The notes under the pieces: generated by a model
Databases searched by the model: none
What the model was told of the DNA's origin: nothing
Seen by the model: only the letters and a program-made list of their open reading frames with translations
Program-made: the position numbers and the translations under genes
Assembly: GCA_020466095.1 (NCBI GenBank)
Contig: CM035807.1
Location: 115,800,124 to 115,864,123 of the forward strand
Origin: Chlorops oryzae
Lineage: Eukaryota; Arthropoda; Insecta; Diptera; Chloropidae
Length of the DNA: 64,000 nucleotides
Direction: 5' to 3'
Shown here: positions 1 through 10,432 of the stretch, piece after piece
Numbering within the stretch: position 1 is the stretch's first letter
How the letters are laid out: each line of letters opens with the position of its first letter

Positions 1-1
1 T

Positions 2-109
2 GATGAGCCTATAGCGCCTCCAACAGGTGTTACTGTATCAAATGCGACTAGCTTCGGAATGCTCCTTGCCGGAATGTTTGGTGTTTCGCAAACAGAACTG
101 GACGACTAA
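2..109 (+). CDS. C-terminal exon of an unidentified gene (partial at window edge)
   Basis: Reading from base 2 gives 35 residues and a TAA stop at 107-109. The segment is codon-like, ends in an acidic tail (TELDD) and contains the hydrophobic stretch SFGMLLAGMFGVS. The start lies outside the window, so neither family nor exon boundary can be set. The next gene (DPY-30 homologue) runs on the opposite strand and stops at 253, so the two genes are tail-to-tail with about 140 bp between stop codons. I do not recognise the protein. Calling it coding rests only on the open frame reaching the window edge and the close spacing to a real gene. Confidence 0.5.
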   Translation, partial: DEPIAPPTGVTVSNATSFGMLLAGMFGVSQTELDD

Positions 110-252
110 CCAATACACACTATATATTACCTCATCACAATCCACAATCATCATCTTGATCATATCATACTTTGCTTGTATTTCCTTCTACATTACGAGT
201 ACTTGATTGCTGACAGTTGTGTGTATATGTATTTAAATCTAACTTTTATATC

Positions 253-405
253 TTAAATTGCTGGTGTGTTTGTAGTTTCCACAGCCGTTTCCGTCGCTTC
301 CGTCACTTCGTCCGTTTTGCCATTTTTCAAAAGATAAGATGCTAAAAAGCCAATTGGGTCAGCAGGCCTTTCCCGCGCTAGCACTTGCAATCCACTGAGA
401 AGTAC
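253..405 (-). CDS. DPY30: DPY-30 homologue, last coding exon
   Basis: This exon encodes 50 residues and a TAA at 253-255. It opens with [18 protein letters not shown] followed by [12 protein letters not shown], the second helix of the DPY-30 dimerisation motif, and ends in a Thr/Glu-rich tail. DPY-30 proteins dimerise through this X-type four-helix bundle and dock on ASH2 in COMPASS/MLL H3K4 methyltransferase complexes in the nucleus (family knowledge). The acceptor (AAAAG at 406-410 on the minus strand) joins in phase 0 to the upstream exon across a 71-bp intron, turning TVSP into TVSPVLLSG, as the family requires. No canonical AATAAA was seen just downstream. Confidence 0.87.
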   Translation of the reverse strand, partial: VLLSGLQVLARERPADPIGFLASYLLKNGKTDEVTEATETAVETTNTPAI

Positions 406-476
406 CTTTTATTGTGAAGAAGAAGAAGAGATGATTAGCTTTAGGAGTTTCTGTTTTTAAATAAATCTTCAGTTAC

Positions 477-700
477 CGGCGAAACAGTCTGGTCTAAATA
501 TTGTCTTGTGGGCAGTCCATTCAAATCGCGAGGCTTCTTAGTAATTTGCTGCTGTTGTTGTTGTTGTTCTTTTGCGTTTGCTGTCGGATTTGTTGTTGTG
601 TTCGAGTTTGAGTTTGAGTTTATGTTGTTTGGCTCTGGTTCTTTTTCTTTCTTTGGTATTTCGGTTATTGTTGGTGCAGTTGGTGCCTTCCATCTTCTAA
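477..700 (-). CDS. DPY30: DPY-30 homologue, penultimate exon with Gln/Asn-rich N-terminal tail
   Basis: The 3' part encodes DLNGLPTRQYLDQTV, the first helix of the DPY-30 motif, then donor GTAACT at 471-476. N-terminal to it is a low-complexity tail: a run of seven Gln, Asn/Ser repeats and a Lys/Glu/Pro-rich segment, typical of fly orthologues whose variable N-termini precede the conserved about 45-residue domain. Reading upstream, the frame meets a stop at 705-707 with no in-frame Met, so at least one more 5' exon is needed. The acceptor is probably the GCAG at 701-704. A short ATG reading near 845 is possible but unproven. The opposite-strand reading of this exon gives a poly-Cys/Phe peptide, an artefact of the CAG/AAC repeats. 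Confidence 0.8.
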
Positions 701-1768
701 CTGCTTAAGATATATTTTTATGTATTTTTGACAGTGATGAGACGATGACAAAATGAGTTAACTTAATATTTAAGTAAGCCAAACCCGGCTTCGCAAACAA
801 ATTTTTCACTGACTGACGTTTCTTCGAAATGTAGCAAAATCATATGAAAAATATTGCTAATAATCAGTGCTGCCAGATGATTTTTTTTTTTTCGAAAAAT
901 CTGACAAGCCAAAGAAAATATCTTCACTTAGGTTTTTTTTTTTATAATTCAAGAGAAAAAATCTTTCCCCCCCTATTATGAATTTTTACGATACAGTAGT
1001 TTCGCTATATAAGAAACTTGTATATACGAGCTCGCTTTAAGCAACTGTTCTGTCAGAAACCGAAAACTTTATGAAAATAAAAACTTTTTTCATATAAGAA
1101 AAAACACTTCAGAATATTTACTGAAATTGAGTTTCTGAGCAGACGATATTGTTGTTAGTATCCGCAGTTTTTCAGTCTTCTGACAGAACATTGAGTTTGT
1201 GACGTCCTCAGAGCATCTGTTTCTTGTATACATGTAATCAAAAATAAACACCGCCTTTAAGCAATCGGTGTTTATCAAAACCAAAAAACTCGGTTTTTGA
1301 GTTATGACGATATAAAATTTTCTAATCGATTTTTTTATAGAAACTATGGGGTTTATCAAAAAATTTAACGCCCCTATTTTCAAATATCGGTAGTTTATAT
1401 GAAGATAAAAATTAGATTCTTTTGCCAGTAAGTATGCGATGTTGAGAGTTTTTTTTATTAAAAGATTTAGAGAAGTTTATTTTACGTTTTAATAAGAAAA
1501 TAACCGGATATAAGAGAATGAAAATTTCATTGGTCAAAATCGATTTTCTTATATAGCGTAACTACTGTACACGATAAACGCTTCCATTCGTTTTTCATTT
1601 CATTTATTAATTAAACGTTTCTAGAGCTATAAGATTTATAAAAATCTTTTAATTGAAGCGCTAGTCATTAGAGAGAAAATCTTTAAATACAGTTCACAGG
1701 GTTTTACAATATTAAATTATTAACTATTAGATAGCTTAAACTAAGATAAACTAAAATCTAAAAACTTA

Positions 1769-1883
1769 CCCCCTTATTCATAATCAAATTTTAAATTTAA
1801 AACATTGTTTAAATTCAATATTTGTATGAAAATTTGACATTTAAACATGTTTTAAATTTAAAATTTGATTATGAATAAGGGGG
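1769..1883. mobile_element. 115-bp hairpin MITE, CCCCCTTATTCATAATC ends
   Basis: Near-perfect inverted repeats of about 35 bp bound a short A/T core. The element is little more than a foldback, has no coding capacity, and lies between DPY-30 and APP-BP1. Confidence 0.7.
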
Positions 1884-1943
1884 TCAAACCGAAACTTAAA
1901 CTAACTCTCTTAAACCAATTCTAACATCGAACGTTAATACATT

Positions 1944-2041
1944 AGGTCTGTTCGCGTACTGCACGAAGCTGCCCAAAACTGCCCAATTTTTTGAAAACTG
2001 TATGAAAATTGGGCAGTTTCGTGCAGTACGCGATCAGACTT
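1944..2041. mobile_element. Solo copy of the GGTCTGTTCGCGTACT palindromic MITE
   Basis: About 97 bp with inverted ends GGTCTGTTCGCGTACTGCAC / GTGCAGTACGCGATCAGACT and a core containing TTTTTTGAAAACTGTATG. It is bordered by TTA on both sides. It is the single-copy version of the unit amplified in tandem at 37850-38580. Confidence 0.75.
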
Positions 2042-2390
2042 ATTAGTACATTGAAATCAGGCAATAAAAAATTAACAAAAAAATAAATAAAATAAAATAA
2101 ATAATTAAATGGGTAACTAAATAAATAAACAAACGTAAATAAAACTTATCGTTTATCGTATTGATCCGTACAAATATTCGTATGCGATACGCTTGAAAGC
2201 GTTTATCGTCCGGCAAATATATTTTTTCCTTGAAAAATTCACATCGAAACTCAGGTTTTTCTAGCAGAAATAATTGAAGTTGAATTGTTTCTCGCAGGAA
2301 AGCGACAATTATGTCAAAATAGTTTGAAGGTGGCTTAATAATACCTTCAAATAAGTTTCCATTTCGAAATTCAATCACAAACAGGCATGG

Positions 2391-2482
2391 TCTAGAAATC
2401 GAATCCGAATAAAAAAAAATTCGAAATCAATGTGAAATTTCAGCTATTTCGAAATTTTTTTATTCGGATTCGATTTCTAGAT
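2391..2482. repeat. 92-bp hairpin repeat
   Basis: Perfect inverted ends TCTAGAAATCGAATCCGAATA surround a core rich in TTCGAAAT. This is a compact foldback MITE or cruciform-forming sequence. No other copy was seen in the window. Confidence 0.65.
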
Positions 2483-2689
2483 CATGTCTCGAAATTTTCA
2501 TTTAAATCAGCTGTTTATGCCGTCAGGGCTGTTTAGAATAGTTTGGGTGGGTATTTCTTACCGAACTGAGGCGAAGCCTTAAGGGGAAAGTACAACTCAA
2601 ATCATCGTTGTTGTTATCCATTAAACGGCTTTTAACTTTTGACATCTACAGGAAACATATCAACAATCTCTTGCTCATAATCGTCACAA

Positions 2690-2945
2690 TTCAAAATTTC
2701 GTATTTCTCAAAAATCAATTACTGAATGCGTCTATCTGTTAATACTTGTATCTGGAAAAATAATATTTTTTTAAAACTTATATTACTCTCAATCGACTGC
2801 TGCATCAGTCAATATAAGCGTTAATTTTCTGAGAGTTGAATTTCTTACAGAAAAATGCAATCGAACATAAAAAAAAAAATTGATTAAAAAAATTTCGAAT
2901 TATGCCGATTTATTAGCAAAGGGTGCGATATGGAAAAAACTCTTC
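2690..2945. repeat. Dispersed repeat, related to 6770-6985
   Basis: Contains ACTCTCAATCGACTGCTGC and TGCCGATTTATTAGCAAAGG. The same blocks recur in inverted arrangement at 6770-6985, so both are copies of a degenerate dispersed element just upstream of APP-BP1. Ends are not defined. Confidence 0.5.
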
Positions 2946-3064
2946 ATTTTGAAGAAGAAAAAAAAATCGTTCTTTCTGGCAACACTGCACAAGAAGGGAA
3001 TTTGCCGGCATCTTGAGAGTTGTAAAGTTGTAAATATTTGGTTTTGTGATTTCTAAACGGTGGT

Positions 3065-4633
3065 ATGTCTTCGCCAGCACCCAAGTCGCCAGAGCAATCG
3101 GATAAGAGTCGGAAATACGATCGCCAGCTGAGACTATGGGGAGATGATGGACAAACGCTATTGGAAGGTGCGAGTATTTGCCTTTTGAATGCTACAGCTG
3201 TTGGATGTGAAATCTTAAAAGGCCTTGTCCTGCCCGGAATCGGTAGTTTTCTGATAGCCGACAGTAGCAAAGTGACCGTAGACGATTTAGGATCGAATTT
3301 CTTTCTTGATCCTTCGTTCATTGGCCAGTCGAAGGCAGCGGCTTGTTCACAATTGCTGCGCGAATTAAATCCGGATGTGAGTGGTGATTTCGTTGAGGAA
3401 AGTGCCGATTTCATACTATCAAATCGTCCGACATTCTTCGATAGTTTCAATATGGTTATAGCTTCGAATCTGAATGAGGAGACACTCTTGCGATTATCGA
3501 AGTGTTTATGGGATGCTCATATTCCATTGCTTTATTGTCGATCGTTGGGCTTCTTCGGATCGGCGCGATTACAAATCAAGGAACATTGTATCGTAGAAGC
3601 ACATCCAGACAATAGATCCGCTGACTTAAGATTAGATAATCCGTTTTCAAGCCTGAGAGAGCATTTGGAAGCGACGGAAATAACGAGAAAAGTACCTTGG
3701 CCAATAGTATTGTATAAGTTCTTGCAGAAATGGAGATCGGACAATGACGGGCGAATTCCAGCTAATCATAAAGAGAAATCAAGTCTACGCGAAATGATAC
3801 GCGATAAAATGACGGACGATGAAGATAATTTCGAGGAGGCGATGAAGGCTGTTAACACTGTCTTCAATAGCGGTACTATACCGTTGACGTTGAGGGCAAT
3901 TTTCGAGGACTCTTCGTGCATGAATCTAACGAAGCATAGCAATACATTTTGGATAATGGCAAAAGCGTTAAAAGACTTTGTGGAAATCGATAATAATGGT
4001 TATTTGCCATTAAATGGTGTACTACCGGATATGACCGCCGATACGGAATCGTATATTACTTTGCAAAATATATACCGTCAGCAGGCATTTCTCGATGCCG
4101 ATAATGTCTATCGACGCTATCAGTCTTATCTAAAGGATCTTGGGCTAACGGAGGACTCAAAGGCGGAAAAAGCTGTTCGACTATTTTGTCGTGAAGCAGC
4201 CGGCTTGGATGTTACTCGTGGCACAAAAATATCTGATGAATACGAAAGGGCAAGTCGATTGCAGCCTCTTGATGATTTCGGTGTTGAAGGATCACTCGTC
4301 GAGCTCTATATTGCCCTGCGGGCGTACGAACGTTTCTTAACGGAATACGGACACATTCCAGGTGAATGTTTCGTTGAGAACGATACATCTCGTTTGAAAA
4401 TTGTTGCCGCAAAGCTACTCGCCGACTGTGGTGGTACACATGCTTTGGTCAGCGATGATATGATTCATGAAATTTGCCGATGCGGCGGTGCTGAGATACA
4501 TTCAATATCGGCTTTTATTGGAGGTTGTGCTGCGCAGGAAGTCATTAAAATCATAACGAAACAATACAAACCAATTAATAATACATTTTTATATAATGGC
4601 ATCAATTCGGAGACTATAACCTTAAACTTGTAA
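3065..4633 (+). CDS. APP-BP1: NEDD8-activating enzyme E1 regulatory subunit (APP-BP1/NAE1)
   Basis: This 522-residue protein is full length for the family (human NAE1 is about 534). It pairs with UBA3 to form the heterodimeric E1 that adenylates NEDD8 for cullin neddylation in nucleus and cytosol. The E1 signature YDRQLRLWGDDGQ lies at residues 18-30, followed by the ThiF/MoeB-like Rossmann region with LLNATAVGCEILKGLVLPG (about 40-58). The C-terminal part holds ICRCGGAEIHSISAFIGG and AAQEVIKIITKQYKPINNTF, the pseudo-adenylation return segment. Like all NAE1 proteins it lacks the catalytic Cys domain, which UBA3 supplies. The start at 3065 follows a non-coding leader and is the first Met in frame with the conserved region. 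The coding region has no intron. A possible ATTAAA poly(A) signal lies near 4661. Confidence 0.96.
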   Translation: MSSPAPKSPEQSDKSRKYDRQLRLWGDDGQTLLEGASICLLNATAVGCEILKGLVLPGIGSFLIADSSKVTVDDLGSNFFLDPSFIGQSKAAACSQLLRELNPDVSGDFVEESADFILSNRPTFFDSFNMVIASNLNEETLLRLSKCLWDAHIPLLYCRSLGFFGSARLQIKEHCIVEAHPDNRSADLRLDNPFSSLREHLEATEITRKVPWPIVLYKFLQKWRSDNDGRIPANHKEKSSLREMIRDKMTDDEDNFEEAMKAVNTVFNSGTIPLTLRAIFEDSSCMNLTKHSNTFWIMAKALKDFVEIDNNGYLPLNGVLPDMTADTESYITLQNIYRQQAFLDADNVYRRYQSYLKDLGLTEDSKAEKAVRLFCREAAGLDVTRGTKISDEYERASRLQPLDDFGVEGSLVELYIALRAYERFLTEYGHIPGECFVENDTSRLKIVAAKLLADCGGTHALVSDDMIHEICRCGGAEIHSISAFIGGCAAQEVIKIITKQYKPINNTFLYNGINSETITLNL

Positions 4634-4699
4634 CAATTAATGAAAATTTTAGGAAACATTATTAAATTGAAAACAGCAAGGATATTGATATTTATGTAA

Positions 4700-5565
4700 G
4701 AAAAGATTATTAAAAGTTATTTACATATACACATATGTTTCGTAAAAATGTAGCAAAAAAAAAGTGGAACAAAATAATATTAAAACATTTTTCTTCAATT
4801 TTTCTATCTATATTGATAAATATCTGTGGCCATTATGGCGAGGAGTTAATTAAGTCGGAAATTCTTGTTTTGAGATAATCAAATTTTTCTCGGTATTTTA
4901 AGTTTTCAATGTACTCTTATACTTAGAATTAAAATTTGGAATATGTAAACAATAGTTAATGCAAATAACCAGTGCCGTCCACGGAAGCAAGCTAGAAGCA
5001 AAAAGAGCGTAAGCATTCGTATGTGCACAAAATTGCTCTCAAATGAGAAGCAAAGCTGAGAGCCACAAAATTCGTTCAGTTGAGTGGAAAACGTAAAGCG
5101 AGACGGAGCTGCGTTGGATGAAGCTAGATGAGAACGTAAATTTTTTCAGCCTTGATACACTTCGAAGAAAATGAATTTTTTATACTTCAAGAATTTTTCC
5201 ATCATGTTCTTAACACTCAGTTATTTTATTATATAATTAATATAAATTCAGCACATCATTGCTTTGTACAATAATTCTCTGCTCTACACTGTAAATTTTC
5301 AAGATAAAACAGCTCAAGATGATATGAAAAAGCTCCAAAATGAGCCATCCCTACTTCTTGGACGAGGCGTCGAATTTTTGCGACATATCGATCCAGCCAC
5401 ATACCCAGTTCTAAAGAACAAAATTTTTCGGCTCTAAGAAAAATGTATGCAATTTTGTATGAAAACATCTACAACTGTTTCTCGCTGTGTAATGTGCACG
5501 CATACAAACGCAATTAGTAAGTGTAGTGGTGGCCGGCACTGCACATAACATGTTCTTTTTCGAAA
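4700..5565. other. Intergenic, nothing recognised
   Basis: Downstream of APP-BP1 I see A/T-rich sequence and only short, unsupported open frames on the minus strand (5256-5599). No RNA gene or complete element was recognised. Confidence 0.5.
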
Positions 5566-5568
5566 TCA

Positions 5569-5823
5569 TATTCGCACACAAATCACAAAACCGGCACAAT
5601 TCAAAATTTTTTCAATCAATTTTTTCATTTTTGCCAACATTTTAATGCAGGAAAAGGAACACTTGGAAAATTATCATTGATATTTATTGATTCTGCTAAG
5701 TTAATTAAGAATAATATGAATTTAGAAAGGCAATTGATTTTATAGGCGTCGAGAGTTATAGGCTATTTGCCCGATAAATGCAAAATTTTTAGTTGTGCCG
5801 ATTTTGTGATTAGTGTGCGGATA
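5569..5823. mobile_element. About 255-bp MITE with GCACACAAATCACAAAACCGGCAC ends
   Basis: The left end TTCGCACACAAATCACAAAA is matched inversely by TTTTGTGATTAGTGTGCGGA at the right; the TIR is about 40 bp. Its inner segment GGCACAATTCAAAATTT also appears in the degenerate repeats near 2690 and 6950, suggesting one family. Confidence 0.6.
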
Positions 5824-5829
5824 TGCTAA

Positions 5830-6765
5830 AAAGTCAATTCAAATAATTTCAATTTAAAATTATTATGGGTCTTCCCTTAAACGTGTATTTGCCTCGAAAT
5901 CTTCGAAAAATCGTATATCAAGAAGGCTTAGAAATTAATGAACGAAATTTTGTATAAAAAATTTTACACTTTTACGATTTTTCAATGTTTTCACTTTTAA
6001 GGGAATACCCTAAATATATATAAAAACGAGTTAAGCGTCCTAACTTCCTTATGGCATCTAAGCCATTAATCCAATTATGGTTTATGCCGACTTAAGCTTG
6101 TCTTCTATATGTCCGCAGATATATTTGTTGGGTTCTTTGAATATAGACATCCTCATTACTGTGGGGATTTGTGTTCGAGGAAAATGAGTCGCTTCTTAAT
6201 TTAAAAAAAAAACGGCAATGTAGAGCGCTAGTCGTGTAATTATTATTTTAAATTTTTAAATAAAACTATTTGTTATTATCGACTTCAATTATTTCTATCA
6301 TAAATAATGCTTCGATTTTTTGAAATGTAATAGCCTCAAGGTGCTTCCTCGCTTGGAAAGTAAAAAGCGCTTTTTTTCTTACACTAAAACTTTCTATTTT
6401 GCTTGCTGAAAATGCTTTTTGATCAAGCTCGATTGGCAAGCGAAAGGAGAATACTCGTTAAAAGCTCTTTACTTGCCAAGTGGGGAAGCACCTTTATTCA
6501 TAGAAACGTTTTTGTTTTATATTCAAAAAAAACGATTAATATTCCCGGGAAGATTTCTTTTTGAATATTTTTCTCTTTCTAAATTTTGGGGAAGAATTTG
6601 AGGAATGGTATTTACAATCAAATTTCCTTCATATTTTTAAAATAGATTTTAGTTGAAAAATAAATCGGGAATATTAGATTGGGGCATGGTAAATTTTACA
6701 CATATCAATAAAAATTTTTCCATATTACCCAATGCTATTTAAATTAAATGAGATTTTAGTCTCGG
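5830..6765. other. Intergenic A/T-rich stretch, nothing recognised
   Basis: Low-complexity A/T sequence. A weak inverted repeat (GGGTCTTCCCTTAAACGTG / CACTTTTAAGGGAATACCC, 5876-6010) may be a decayed MITE. No coding signal was found. Confidence 0.4.
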
Positions 6766-6769
6766 AAAA

Positions 6770-6985
6770 GTCAAAATTTTTACCTCGAATTTTTTATGTT
6801 CGTTGCATTTTTCTGAAGAAACCCAACTCCGAGAAAATTAACGCTTAATTGACTGATGCAGCAGTCGATTGAGAGTTATATAAGTTTTAAAAAAATATTA
6901 TTTCTCTTTAGAGTCAAGAGAGATTGAATGATTTTCGAAAAATGCGAAATTTTGAATTGTGCCGATTTAGTAGCAAGGGTGCGAT
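6770..6985. repeat. Dispersed repeat, inverted relative of 2690-2945
   Basis: Shares GACTGATGCAGCAGTCGATTG and TGTGCCGATTTAGTAGCAAG with the 2.7-kb copy. A (TA)n run follows at about 6988-7015. Confidence 0.5.
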
Positions 6986-7673
6986 ATATTATATAATATA
7001 TATATATATTTATTATATTTTTCTACGTCTTCCTATCGTAGAAACATCGATGAAAAATTTCTTCAGTGTATGATAGAGACCATGAGGCAGTCCTTTATCA
7101 AAAATTTCCATACACACTTCATCAAAAACCGATCCGCCATGAATGAACTTTCGATGACAACAATAAGTTAGACCTAAGACTTAACCAATGATGTAACCCA
7201 GTGAAGTGAATCCGCCTGCCTAAGACGAAGCAAAAATTAATTGCTGAAAAATTATGACATCGACGACTGTCAACAAAAAATTATTCGGAATTTTAACACT
7301 TGAATGACCAAGCTAATGGAAATCGAATGAAATTTCCCTTTCCAATGGTCGATGGCCACCATATGAGATAAAAAAAATTTTAAAAATCATGCCCATGCCA
7401 CAAATGCAAATATTTTTGTACGTCGTCTTATGTGCAGGCGAAGGCACCGTTTGGGAAATAAATACATACATATTTTCATAGCGAATTGTGTATTTTTAAA
7501 TGCTTTGCATTAATGAATCGCCTCTCTTCCACTGCTTCTTGGACAACAAATCGCTTGCGATCTTCAAATATCCAGTGGAGTAATGATATTTATTTATGGA
7601 TTTTCTTTTTATTACCTTTACATAGTTTATTTACGGGATTTCATTCAAATTGAACGCCTATAAATATTATTAA

Positions 7674-8416
7674 GGGGACCTTCTGGTCTAGAGCACGAAA
7701 ATTAAGGGTATTTTCATGATTTTTTCTTGGTATTAAGCCAAATAAAAAACGGGTTTCTAAGTTTGCAGGATTATTGTTTTATTTATTGAACAATCCGAAA
7801 AAAATTTTGTTGTATTTTTAAAATTTTTTTTTCTATTTTAAAAATGGCGGCGAAATAGACGCTTTTTTAAAAAGTACCTCCGTGGCGTACACGATTTCGT
7901 AAGTTCGGGTTATCCGAAAAAAAAAAAAAATTGTATTATTAATCAGAATTGAAATGCGGCTATCGGGTGCAGCTACAAAAAAAATAAAATATCCAAAAAA
8001 AAAGAATTGACAAAATGGCGCAATTTTTAATTTAACACCATCAAAAAACGCCTCTTTTTTTGACCATTTTTTTAATGAAAAAATATGAATTCTTGAAATA
8101 AAATTTTGATTGTAGCTCACCCGATAGCCATGATGTTGTGAATAACATATAAAAATTTCAGACGAATCGGTTCGATGGTTTTTTTTTTGTTTTCATGTAC
8201 GCCATTTCAAAAAAAGTGCTTTGAGATAAACGGTTCAAAGTTGCTTTGATCAAGGGCGCTGCCTGCTGTCTCCACCTACTAAAACGGCTTCAGCACAGAA
8301 AATATTGTCAATATCTTCACGAAACTTTGCCAGCATATTCTTAGAAGTCCTATTCTTCCAAAATATATTTTTAAAAAAAAATCAATTTTCAAAAAATTCT
8401 AGACCAGAAGGTCCCC
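7674..8416. mobile_element. TTAA-flanked MITE, family A (GGGGACCTTCTGGTCTAGA), copy 1
   Basis: A 743-bp element bounded by TTAA (7670-7673 and 8417-8420) with TIR GGGGACCTTCTGGTCTAGA. It has no coding capacity; the open frame at 7833-8120 is a chance reading. TTAA duplication is the hallmark of piggyBac-type transposition, although the GGGG terminus is not the usual CCC. A second copy lies inverted at 10433-11149. Confidence 0.85.
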
Positions 8417-8420
8417 TTAA

Positions 8421-8868
8421 AGGCCGTTTACATATGCCATTTTATTCGCGTTTTAGCAACTTTGCCCGTTTTAGCACTAAAACAACTTAGATTTTTCCCG
8501 ATTTTTATCGTACAAAACTAAAACGAGAAACTTTCCTGTTTTAATTTAAAACAAGTAGCTAAACAAGATAAATCCTGCTTATAACTGCTAAAAAAAAATA
8601 TCGAAATCTGAGTGTCATCACTATAAAAATGCAAAACATATGGTAATTGAAATTTCTAATTTAAAAATTGTGAGGTTGTAGAAAACGAACACAATTTCAA
8701 TAATTGCTTCTTATCTAAATAACAATATTCACTCATATTTCACGTGTTAAGCAAACAAAAGATAACCACAAAATGACAAAACGACATGTGCATATGTAAA
8801 CACCCCGTTTTGACTTAGTCGTTTTAGCTTAAACGAGTAGCGCTAAAACGTATATGTAAATACCCTAT
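8421..8868. mobile_element. About 450-bp MITE with (TAGGG)TATTTACATATACGTTTTAGC ends, copy 1
   Basis: Ends GGCCGTTTACATATGCC and GTATATGTAAATACCCTA are inversely related, and both contain CGTTTTAGC subterminal motifs. It abuts the TTAA of the preceding MITE directly. A second, inverted copy is at 58388-58845. Confidence 0.75.
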
Positions 8869-8981
8869 TAAACTGAATGAAAATTTCATTTATTTACAAA
8901 CATTTCACTACTTTATGTACATACAAACATATTTTCTATAAATGATTTAGACCAAAATTTGAAACAACAACCCATCAATCC

Positions 8982-9535
8982 TCATTCACCCTCTTCCAAA
9001 CTGACGTCCATTAATTCTCTTGTAATTTCTTCTTTTCCCTTTAAACGTTCAATCAAAGCTTTTGGATCGGCGAACATTCTTGACCCTCTTGCTCTCGTTT
9101 CGTCCTCCACAGCGGGTGTCGTTGCCATTTTGTACAATAATTGTAATTGCTCCAACGACTTTGATGGCAATGCTGGAAGTGTTGGAGCAAAATTGAATTC
9201 GCCTTTTTGATGCTTTTTCGAATTTTGTTGCTTTGACTTGGACTTGCTCGATGGTTTCTTCTTTAGTGCATTCATATCCTGCGACCAGCTTTCAAGCCAG
9301 CTGCCTGCATTGCGTTCGGTTGATGTGAGCTCTTGCTGATGCTTCAATTGCTTCCGCAATTGCTGGCGAATGAGAGCATTCCGATCGGCTTCATTAATGT
9401 GACGTTTATTGAACGAAGATTCTCCGTCCTTATTGCCAATCGGACGGGTTTCTTTTTGTGGACCAAGTTCAACTAGAACTTGAAAATCAGCGTGTTCACC
9501 CAAACGGAAACCGAAGCCGAGTCGTGAATCGGTGC
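8982..9535 (-). CDS. Uncharacterised protein, last exon
   Basis: Encodes 183 residues plus the stop at 8982-8984. It starts TDSRLGFGFRLGEHADFQVL, continues through a basic linker with Lys/Ser/Gln runs (KKKPSSKSKSKQQNSKKHQK), and ends with MFADPKALIERLKGKEEI and an acidic tail. The acceptor lies at 9536-9540 (CAAAG). It joins in frame to the exon at 9612-9698 across a 76-bp intron, converting IKK into IKKGTDSRLGF. The globular start and charged tail look like a genuine conserved protein, but I do not recognise the family and assign no function. Confidence 0.72.
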
Positions 9536-9611
9536 CTTTGGGAAAGAATATTGCAAATATATTTTTATTAAAATTGAGGTATATATGTATGTATGTATAA
9601 CCGCAACTCAC

Positions 9612-9698
9612 CCTTTTTGATGGGCGGAATATTGGAATAGACGACTGACAGTAGCGATGGCAGTTCTTGAGGTACAATGAGTGCAAAAAGCGGATGAT
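9612..9698 (-). CDS. Uncharacterised protein, penultimate exon
   Basis: An 87-bp exon between acceptor CTAG (9699-9702) and donor GTGAGT (9606-9611). It encodes HPLFALIVPQELPSLLSVVY followed by SNIPPIKK, a hydrophobic, helix- and strand-like segment contiguous with the next exon. Entry is in phase 2 (one base from the upstream exon), so a 5' coding exon must lie at higher coordinates. I could not find it between 9.7 and 12.3 kb; two MITEs occupy much of that interval. Confidence 0.7.
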
Positions 9699-9959
9699 CT
9701 AGAAAAAAAAAATATTAAAAAAAAAAATAAATTAGTTTTGAAAAGTAAGAACAAATTGACATACAGTACAATCTCGATAATTTGGACACGAAAATTCTTG
9801 CTAATTTTTTAAGCGTTTTTTTATATTATTTTTTTTTTCTATAAAGAAATGATAGTGTTTGGAGTAAGATTTCCGTAAAAGGAGGTCATTTCATGTCCGA
9901 AATGCTGAGATTTACAGGAAATAAACTATGCGAGACCTTACTGTAAAACGACATAGAGG

Positions 9960-10320
9960 CCCAGCAGTTATTTTGTAACCGATGGTAATGCAAAAAGTAA
10001 TTCAAAAGGCGTACTGTTTATGCATTACAGAATCGATTATTTTTAACACGGCGATGTCCTAGCGAATGTAATGCATGCCTATTTGCATTACCAGTTGTAC
10101 GAAAAGTAATCGAAAATGCTTGATTTTGTAATGCATTACTATTTGCATTCTCAAGTAATGCATATAGAAGTATGTAACGTTTGCTTTGGGTAAATTTTGG
10201 CAAACATTTACCATTTTCGATTACCTCTCCATGCAAATTTGTTCAATTTACTTTGCATTCCTATTTCATCGATGAAAAAATGCATTACTTTGGTAATGCA
10301 TTTCCTAAATATCTGCTGGG
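9960..10320. mobile_element. 361-bp MITE CCCAGCAGTTATTT, copy 1
   Basis: Inverted ends CCCAGCAGTTATTTTG / AAATATCTGCTGGG. The interior repeats GTAATGCA-type words on both strands. Two further copies lie at 42675-43028 and 51559-51922. No target duplication could be defined, so the superfamily is unassigned. It probably sits in the 5' intron of the uncharacterised gene. Confidence 0.82.
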
Positions 10321-10432
10321 GGAGTAAAAAATAAATTGGCAAGCTTTAATTATTCCTCTAAAGAAAAAATTCTCAATCTCCTCACAACTCAATATTAAAA
10401 AAAAAAAACCATAAGGGAAAATTCTTAAGTAA

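Noticed and set aside
508..708. + strand 66-residue frame with Cys and Phe runs
   Set aside because: It is the antisense of the Gln/Asn-rich DPY-30 exon.
2944..3450. 168-codon minus-strand frame
   Set aside because: Antisense shadow of APP-BP1; no family features.
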